Assembly (NCBI GenBank): GCA_030840885.1
Contig: JAVEDQ010000223.1
Span: forward strand, 1 to 10,525
From: Frankiaceae bacterium
GTDB lineage: Bacteria; Actinomycetota; Actinomycetes; Frankiales; Frankiaceae
DNA: 10,525 nucleotides
Direction of reading: 5' to 3'
The translations under genes and the position numbers were made by a program. The first letter of the stretch is position 1, and every line of letters starts with the position of its first letter. Below the pieces are notes generated by a model. That model worked only from the letters and a program-made list of their open reading frames with translations. It was not told the DNA's origin and made no database searches. Shown one piece after another: positions 6,530 to 10,525 of this stretch.

Positions 6530-6601
6530 GATCAACCGCCCGATCACCTGGCCCGCTGCCGGGTTCGAGCTGCGGGGCGCGTGGTGATCGGGTGGCTGAT
6601 C
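6530..6601. repeat. 19-bp imperfect inverted repeat made of two GATC-N8-GATC sites
   Basis: Arms 6530-6548 (GATCAACCGCCCGATCACC) and 6583-6601 (GGTGATCGGGTGGCTGATC) match at 17 of 19 positions; one of the two mismatches would be a G-U pair in RNA. The 34-nt spacer holds a further 7-nt imperfect stem (6550-6556 with 6572-6578). Each arm contains GATC-N8-GATC, so this can be read as a long terminator hairpin 115 bp after the S15-type hydrolase stop, or as a pair of operator sites about 155-225 bp upstream of the stress protein start. Confidence 0.75.
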
Positions 6602-6693
6602 ATGGTGGAACCTGTGGAATGTCGGGCGGAAGCGTCGTGGTCATGGCCTTACTGTCGGCGGCACCACTGGCACCGGCCTGGGGGCGGCCCGTG

Positions 6694-6710
6694 GGCTCGC
6701 TGAGAGAGCC
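6694..6710 (-). terminator. Small hairpin just after the S15-type hydrolase gene
   Basis: GGCTC (6694-6698) pairs with GAGCC (6706-6710) around a 7-nt loop, 5 bases beyond the stop of the minus-strand hydrolase gene. It is short; the larger inverted repeat further downstream may be the effective terminator. Confidence 0.3.
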
Positions 6711-6715
6711 GCGCG

Positions 6716-8824
6716 TCAGCTTCCGGCTAGCGGCGTGTCTCCAGCGGAACGCGTCGGCAACACCATGTGGATGTCCTTCAGCGTTACCGTGCTCGCGGTC
6801 GGCGAGGGTGGCAGATACGTCGGATCGTCCTGCTGCTGCAGGTCGAGCCGCAGCTTGTGGCCGACCGGCAGGTCGAAGTGGTTGCCGTAGAACGGCACCC
6901 GCAGCCTGCCGGACGGTGCGTCGCCGTAGACCGGATCGAGCCGGTACACCCCACGGCTGATCAGGAGCTGCGTGCCGTCCGGGGCGACGTCCCAGACGCG
7001 CGCCGCGATCTGCGCAGCCGTACCGGGGACGGCAGCGTATTCGGCGTCGACGTAACCGATGCCGACCGTAATGCGGTGCGACGTCAGCGGCGAGGACACC
7101 GAGCGGTAGCCGAAGGTCTCGTCCGACGGCGGGGCGGTGCTGGCGGTGCAGCTACCCCGCGGCGTCGGGTCTTTGAAAATGACACCTCCGACGACGGCGT
7201 CGGTCTTGACGCCGTCCGGATCACCGGCGCCGGTCGCGGGGGTGAGCACCGCCGGATGAAGGGGGTTCGGGCTCATGGTCAGCGTCCCGTTGCCGAGGTC
7301 CTCGGGAGTCTTGGCGCTGACCCGCTGCGCCGGTGGGTTCTGCCGGTCGCTGCAGGTGGTCAGCTGGCTCGAGACGCCGGTGTTGGCCTCGTGGGCGCCG
7401 TTGATCTGGCTCTTCAGGAAGCCGAAGGCGGAGGCGTTGATCCGCTGCCATGTGCTGGACGGGTTGCCGGCGCGGCTGTGGCCGATGTCGGCTGCCTCGA
7501 CCTCAACGGGCCAGCGCGAGTCGAGGCCCTTCAGCAGCTTGAACATCCGGAACGACTCGACGGTGGGGAACAGGTCGTCGGTCCATCCGGAGACGGAGTA
7601 GACCGCCGTGTGCTGCCCGGCGGCGTCCTGCGCCTTCCACCCCGGCTGGTAGTAGGCCGAGTGCCAGTGCGAGAACGCCCGGCGGACATCGCTGATGACC
7701 TTCTCGTCGGTCTTCGGAGCGATCGAGTAGGGCAACTCCACGTTCGCGATCCGGGCCTGCCACGCAGCGAACGGCTCGAACGCCGGGTTGATTTCCGGGT
7801 CCGGCGCCTCGTTCTGCGGTGTCGGTTCCACCGTCCCGAAGTCTCCGGTGGTCGTACCGAGCGCCTGCAGCGCAGTGACGTAGCTCAGTTTGCCGACGCC
7901 GAAGGGCGTGCCGTTGCCGTCGGTCGCCGCCGCCGGTGTGCTGGCCGGGGGCCCGTAGGACTGGGTGTAGACGTCGCCGGTCCCCTTCGTGTCGCCGGGG
8001 ATTCGTCCGTTGGGGGCGAGCGAGGCGGCCAGGTCCGTCCACGGGTACTTGGGCACCGCCACCTGCAGCTTCAGCACCGGCAGCGACGCGTCGCGCGAGT
8101 TCGGGAAGGTCCAGTTCGGCTCGGCGGCCTGCAGCCAGCTCTCGCCTCCGCCATAGGAACCACCGGTGACCGCGACGCGCTGCGTGTCGACACCGGGGAA
8201 GGCCCTGGCGACGTTGGCCGACAGCCACTGGGTGTCGCGGATCTCGACGTTTTTGTTCTTGACACGGATCGTGCCTGTGCGGGTGGGGCAATCCGAACCG
8301 CCCTTGGGCGGCGTGCCACCACAGGCTGGATCTGGCGGGCTCGACGGCGTCGGCGGGTTGTACGCCGCTGGCGAGGTCTCGGCGCCGAAGCCGCGCGCGG
8401 TGTAGGTCAGCACGTAGTAGCCGTGTTCGGCGAACCAGTGCGAGTTCCAGTGGTACTTGTCGCCGTTGTCGCCGGTGTCGTTCACCGACTCCCACTCGTG
8501 CTTGTCGTTGCCGAAGCCGTGGAGCATCACGATGAGCGGGTGCGGACCGGGGCTGTTGTTCGTCGGCCTGGTGACGTCGAAGTCCAGCGGGGCGCCGTCG
8601 AAGCTCGGCAGCGTGCCGGAGCAGATCTCCTGGCCGCCCTCGTAGGTGGCACAGGTCGTCGCCAGCGGTCCGGGTGCAGACGCGGGGTAGGGCGGTGCGG
8701 CAGCTGCTGACGTGGGAGCCGCGCCTGCGGCACCGCCGAGCCCGGTCCAGGCCACTGCGGCTGCTGCGGCCGTGAAGAGGCTGAGTGCTGTCGTCGTCCG
8801 ACGGCGGCGGTCGTGTCGAGCCAT
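6716..8824 (-). CDS. Secreted S15/CocE-NonD-type serine hydrolase (X-Pro dipeptidyl-peptidase-like)
   Basis: A 702-residue exported alpha/beta hydrolase acting outside the membrane; S15-family enzymes cleave X-Pro dipeptides or small esters/amides, and the exact substrate is not readable here. The N-terminus MARHDRRRRTTTALSLF plus an alanine-rich hydrophobic stretch is a signal peptide (possibly Tat, as it carries consecutive arginines), with cleavage likely after one of the A-x-A sites near residues 33-44. The hydrolase domain shows HGFGNDKHEW (102-111, oxyanion region), nucleophile elbow VTGGSYGGGESW (S223), acid in SGWTDDLFP (D416 or D417) and histidine in ADIGHSRAG (H449). A C-terminal jelly-roll like PF08530 spans about residue 520 to the end. 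ATG 8824 is chosen over the longer form to 8908 because GGGGGA precedes it and the signal peptide then starts the protein. A hairpin separates it from cynS upstream. Confidence 0.9.
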   Translation of the reverse strand: MARHDRRRRTTTALSLFTAAAAAVAWTGLGGAAGAAPTSAAAAPPYPASAPGPLATTCATYEGGQEICSGTLPSFDGAPLDFDVTRPTNNSPGPHPLIVMLHGFGNDKHEWESVNDTGDNGDKYHWNSHWFAEHGYYVLTYTARGFGAETSPAAYNPPTPSSPPDPACGGTPPKGGSDCPTRTGTIRVKNKNVEIRDTQWLSANVARAFPGVDTQRVAVTGGSYGGGESWLQAAEPNWTFPNSRDASLPVLKLQVAVPKYPWTDLAASLAPNGRIPGDTKGTGDVYTQSYGPPASTPAAATDGNGTPFGVGKLSYVTALQALGTTTGDFGTVEPTPQNEAPDPEINPAFEPFAAWQARIANVELPYSIAPKTDEKVISDVRRAFSHWHSAYYQPGWKAQDAAGQHTAVYSVSGWTDDLFPTVESFRMFKLLKGLDSRWPVEVEAADIGHSRAGNPSSTWQRINASAFGFLKSQINGAHEANTGVSSQLTTCSDRQNPPAQRVSAKTPEDLGNGTLTMSPNPLHPAVLTPATGAGDPDGVKTDAVVGGVIFKDPTPRGSCTASTAPPSDETFGYRSVSSPLTSHRITVGIGYVDAEYAAVPGTAAQIAARVWDVAPDGTQLLISRGVYRLDPVYGDAPSGRLRVPFYGNHFDLPVGHKLRLDLQQQDDPTYLPPSPTASTVTLKDIHMVLPTRSAGDTPLAGS

Positions 8825-8898
8825 GTATTCCCCCGGGTGCACGAGACGACCGTCCCCGTGCGGGCGTCGATCGGCGAGGCGTTCCTGCCCCGCCGTCC

Positions 8899-8930
8899 AA
8901 CGCGCCACTCCTCGAGAAGTGACGCGCGTT
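8899..8930 (-). terminator. Hairpin terminator directly after cynS
   Basis: AACGCGC (8899-8905) pairs with GCGCGTT (8924-8930) and CACT (8906-8909) with AGTG (8918-8921), with a 2-nt bulge and an 8-nt loop: 11 base pairs starting 3 bases after the cynS stop. There is no T-run. It would isolate cynS from the hydrolase gene, whose promoter should then lie in 8825-8898. Confidence 0.6.
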
Positions 8931-8933
8931 ACC

Positions 8934-9389
8934 TCAGAAGACCCGGTAGGGCAGGAACTTGCCGTTGAGGGTGATCACGGCGCGGTCGCCCTTCGGGTCG
9001 GCGACCCGCTCGAGACCGATCTCGAAGTCGATCGCGCTGACGATGCCGTCGCCGAACTCCTCGGTCACCAGCTCGCGGAGGCTCGAGCCGTAGACCTGGA
9101 CCATCTCGTGCAGGCGGTAGACGAGCGGGTCGGTCAGGTCGACGGCGTCGGCTCCGCGGGCCGGTGGTAGCTGCAGCGCAGTAACCACGTCCGGCGGCAG
9201 GTCGAGCAGCTGGCCGAGGGTCGCGGCCTGATCGGCGTCGAGCGGCTGCTGGCCGAGCACGGCCGACGTCGCCCACACCGGGCTGCGGTCCAACTTGGCG
9301 GCGATCTCGGCCCAGGACAGGCCGGACGCCCGCTTGGCGGCGGCGGCGATCCGCCCGGCCTCGAGCCGGGTCAGCGGCAGTTCCGTCAC
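8934..9389 (-). CDS. cynS: Cyanate hydratase (cyanase)
   Basis: Cyanase catalyses bicarbonate-dependent breakdown of cyanate to ammonia and carbon dioxide, a detoxification and nitrogen-salvage step in the cytoplasm; the known enzyme is a decamer. The 151-residue length is close to the E. coli enzyme (156). An N-terminal helical domain resembling an HTH fold (residues ~8-75, with LSWAEIAAKLDRSPVWATSA and LGQQPL) precedes the catalytic domain, LTDPLVYRLHEMVQVYGSSL then EEFGDGIVSAIDFEIG and DRAVITLNGKFLP. By alignment to E. coli R96, E99 and S122, the catalytic trio is R92, E95 and S118, all present. The start GTG 9389 has AGGAGG five bases upstream. No cyanate transporter, carbonic anhydrase or CynR-type LysR regulator is adjacent, so it stands alone. 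Confidence 0.97.
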   Translation of the reverse strand: MTELPLTRLEAGRIAAAAKRASGLSWAEIAAKLDRSPVWATSAVLGQQPLDADQAATLGQLLDLPPDVVTALQLPPARGADAVDLTDPLVYRLHEMVQVYGSSLRELVTEEFGDGIVSAIDFEIGLERVADPKGDRAVITLNGKFLPYRVF

Positions 9390-9618
9390 GGGGGCCTCCT
9401 GGGTGTCTGCGATGGGTGCGGCCAACGCTAGCCGGTCACATTTTCGCCAGGTTTCGCCGGGCGGACCTACCCCCGACTCGCCGTGGCCGCGGAGCTGCCG
9501 ATCGGATCGGTACGCCGGCCGTTGCTCGGGACCGGTATGTTCCGCGCGCTGCCTGTGCGCTTCGCCGGGTGCGAAGGAGGCGGTCGACCGTGCCCGACAT
9601 GGACGGGATGTCTGCCGC
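9390..9618. promoter_or_regulatory. Divergent promoter region between cynS and the REC-PP2C gene
   Basis: The 229-bp space must hold promoters for both directions. Toward the + strand gene, TATGTT (9536-9541) fits a TAnnnT -10 about 50 bp before the leader GTG; no good -35 is seen. Toward cynS, TAGCGT on the minus strand (9425-9430) is a possible -10. Near the middle, TTTTCGCCAG (9441-9450) is followed by GTTTCGCCGG (9451-9460), a degenerate 10-bp tandem repeat that could be a regulator site. All assignments are by eye. Confidence 0.3.
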
Positions 9619-9622
9619 ATGA
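9590..9622 (+). CDS. Possible 10-codon leader ORF, translationally coupled to the REC-PP2C gene
   Basis: GTG at 9590 is preceded by GAAGGAGG (9573-9580, nine-base spacing), the only good Shine-Dalgarno in the region. It opens a 10-codon ORF (MPDMDGMSAA) whose stop overlaps the response-regulator start as ATGA (9619-9622). The regulator has no Shine-Dalgarno of its own at normal distance and no alternative start in its frame upstream. Termination-reinitiation coupling is therefore plausible. The peptide resembles nothing known. Confidence 0.4.
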   Translation: MPDMDGMSAA

Positions 9623-10525
9623 CCAGCTCGCCCACGTCGCTGCCGGATCTCGCACCGGCCCGGCTGCTGCTCGTCGAGGACGACGAGGCCGACGCCTTCC
9701 TCGTCCGCGAGTTGCTCGCCGAGTCCGACGTACCGGTCGACATCACGTGGGTGCGGTCGCTGGCCGAAGCCAGGTCGCTGGCCGCCGACCCCTTCGAGTG
9801 CGTGCTCCTCGACCTCGGGCTGCCCGACGCCAACGGCTTCGACGCGCTGCGCGGGGTGCTGGACAGCTCACCGGAGGCCGCGGTGCTGGTGCTGACCGGA
9901 CTCGACGACGAACAGACCGGCGTCGACGCGCTGGCCAGCGGAGCCCAGGACTACCTCGTCAAGGGTCAGGTGGACGGCTCCCTGCTCGGCCGGTCGATCC
10001 GCTACGCCCGCGAGCGGAAGCGGCTCGACGCGGAACTTCGGCGGCTCTACCGCACCGAGGTGCAGGCGGCCGAGAACGCCAGGCTCGAACGCGGCCTGCT
10101 GCCCCAGCCGCGCTTCGAGGACCCGACCGTCAACATCGTGACCCGCTACCGACCCGGCCGTGACGCCGTGCTCGGCGGTGACTTCTTCGACGCCATCGAG
10201 ACCAGCGACGGCACGCTGTTCGTCCTCATCGGCGACGTGGCCGGTCACGGACCGGACGAAGCGGCGCTCGGCGTCTGCCTCCGCATCGCGTGGCGCACGC
10301 TGGTGATGGCGGAGCAGAGCCCGGATCGGCTGCTGCCGATCCTGCAGGACGTGCTCGCCCAGGAGCGGCGCTCCGAGGAGGTCTTCGCGACGGTCTGTAT
10401 GGCGGTCGTCGCGCCGGCCCGGGACGAGCTGCGGCTGTTCCTCGCCGGCCACCCGGCACCGCTCCTGCTGGACGACGTGCCCGTTCAGTTGCCCGACGAG
10501 TTGGTGGGGCCGGCGCTCGGCGTCG
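9619..10525 (+). CDS. Response regulator with PP2C/SpoIIE-type phosphatase output (3' truncated)
   Basis: A two-domain regulator: phosphorylation of the receiver by an unidentified histidine kinase would control a Ser/Thr phosphatase, typically acting on anti-anti-sigma (STAS) proteins in RsbU/RssB-like partner switches. The receiver (residues ~14-125) has the acidic pair in LLVEDDEAD (D21, D22), phosphoacceptor D65 in VLLDLGLPD, T93 in VLVLTGLDD and K115 in DYLVKGQ. A charged helical linker (about 126-160, RYARERKRLDAELRRL) leads to the PP2C domain: LLPQPRF, YRPGRDAVLGGDFFDAI (D188), LIGDVAGHGPDEAALG (D206), FATVCMAVV and AGHPAPLLL. Metal-binding aspartates are present, so activity is expected. 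The frame is still open at the last base after 302 codons; such proteins usually have about 380-400 residues, so roughly the last quarter is missing. The start is ATG 9619. Confidence 0.93.
   Translation, partial: MTSSPTSLPDLAPARLLLVEDDEADAFLVRELLAESDVPVDITWVRSLAEARSLAADPFECVLLDLGLPDANGFDALRGVLDSSPEAAVLVLTGLDDEQTGVDALASGAQDYLVKGQVDGSLLGRSIRYARERKRLDAELRRLYRTEVQAAENARLERGLLPQPRFEDPTVNIVTRYRPGRDAVLGGDFFDAIETSDGTLFVLIGDVAGHGPDEAALGVCLRIAWRTLVMAEQSPDRLLPILQDVLAQERRSEEVFATVCMAVVAPARDELRLFLAGHPAPLLLDDVPVQLPDELVGPALGV

Larger units (their letters stand above)
6377..6715. other. 339-bp intergenic region upstream of the stress protein gene
   Basis: The region separates the S15-type hydrolase stop (right) from the stress protein start (left). 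It contains a large inverted repeat at 6530-6601 and a small hairpin at 6694-6710. No recognisable protein is encoded: ORFs crossing it on either strand are extensions of frames in the neighbours without family similarity. The stress gene promoter must lie here, but I found no clear -10/-35 pair. Confidence 0.7.

Noticed and set aside
6530..6601. Terminal inverted repeats of a miniature mobile element
   Set aside because: The whole element would be only 72 bp with no flanking direct repeat seen; a hairpin or operator pair is simpler.
6767..8710. 647-codon open frame on the + strand
   Set aside because: It is antisense to the S15-type hydrolase, is arginine/valine/glycine-rich without domains, and arises from GC-biased codons on the other strand.
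9416..9622. 68-codon + strand frame ending at the ATGA overlap
   Set aside because: The upstream part has no ribosome site and covers the divergent promoter region. Only its last ten codons, from GTG 9590 with a strong Shine-Dalgarno, are kept as a possible leader.
9483..10163. 226-codon + strand frame overlapping the response regulator
   Set aside because: It is an arginine-rich alternative frame of the receiver domain; receiver and PP2C motifs are all in the frame beginning at 9619.

Overview
The window is about 70% GC, with strong G/C bias at third codon positions, frequent GTG starts and actinobacterial-type genes: a CysG-like siroheme/corrin methylase, a SerB with two ACT domains, and a receiver-PP2C regulator. 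This points to a high-GC Actinomycetota chromosome. The style would fit Geodermatophilales or Pseudonocardiales, but I cannot fix the genus by eye. I see no rRNA, tRNA, CRISPR array or intact mobile element.

Layout. (1) The 3' end of a uroporphyrinogen-III C-methyltransferase gene (1-924, +), whose last codons and stop lie in a 15-bp triplicated sequence. It is followed by a strong 16-bp hairpin shared with the convergent gene. (2) A FadR-type GntR regulator (1015-1830, -) with a very good Shine-Dalgarno sequence and a palindromic candidate operator upstream. (3) A 660-bp stretch without an intact gene. It holds a GC dip (about 53% GC at 1981-2160) with a doubtful cysteine-rich small ORF, then an apparent decayed gene for an RCK/TrkA-N-like NAD-binding protein. 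(4) A divergent pair: a TSUP (TauE/SafE) permease (-) and an MFS transporter (+). (5) A minus-strand block, read right to left: cyanase (cynS), a secreted S15/CocE-type serine hydrolase, a single-domain universal stress protein, and serB. Hairpins between several of these suggest mostly separate transcripts rather than one operon. (6) At the right edge, a truncated + strand response regulator with a PP2C/SpoIIE phosphatase output, preceded by a possible 10-codon leader that overlaps its start as ATGA.

How the genes fit together. Most are unrelated housekeeping or accessory genes: siroheme/cobalamin tetrapyrrole methylation, serine synthesis, cyanate detoxification, stress, transport and extracytoplasmic hydrolysis. 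No clear multi-gene pathway is visible. The two transporters share an upstream region and have no assignable substrates. The response regulator belongs to a type that often controls partner-switching (anti-sigma/anti-anti-sigma) cascades, but any partner lies outside the window.

No convincing undescribed system was found. The best items for a second look are the repeat-born cobA C-terminus, the decayed NAD-binding gene beside the low-GC patch, the paired GATC-N8-GATC inverted repeat upstream of the stress protein, and the coupled leader of the phosphatase regulator.
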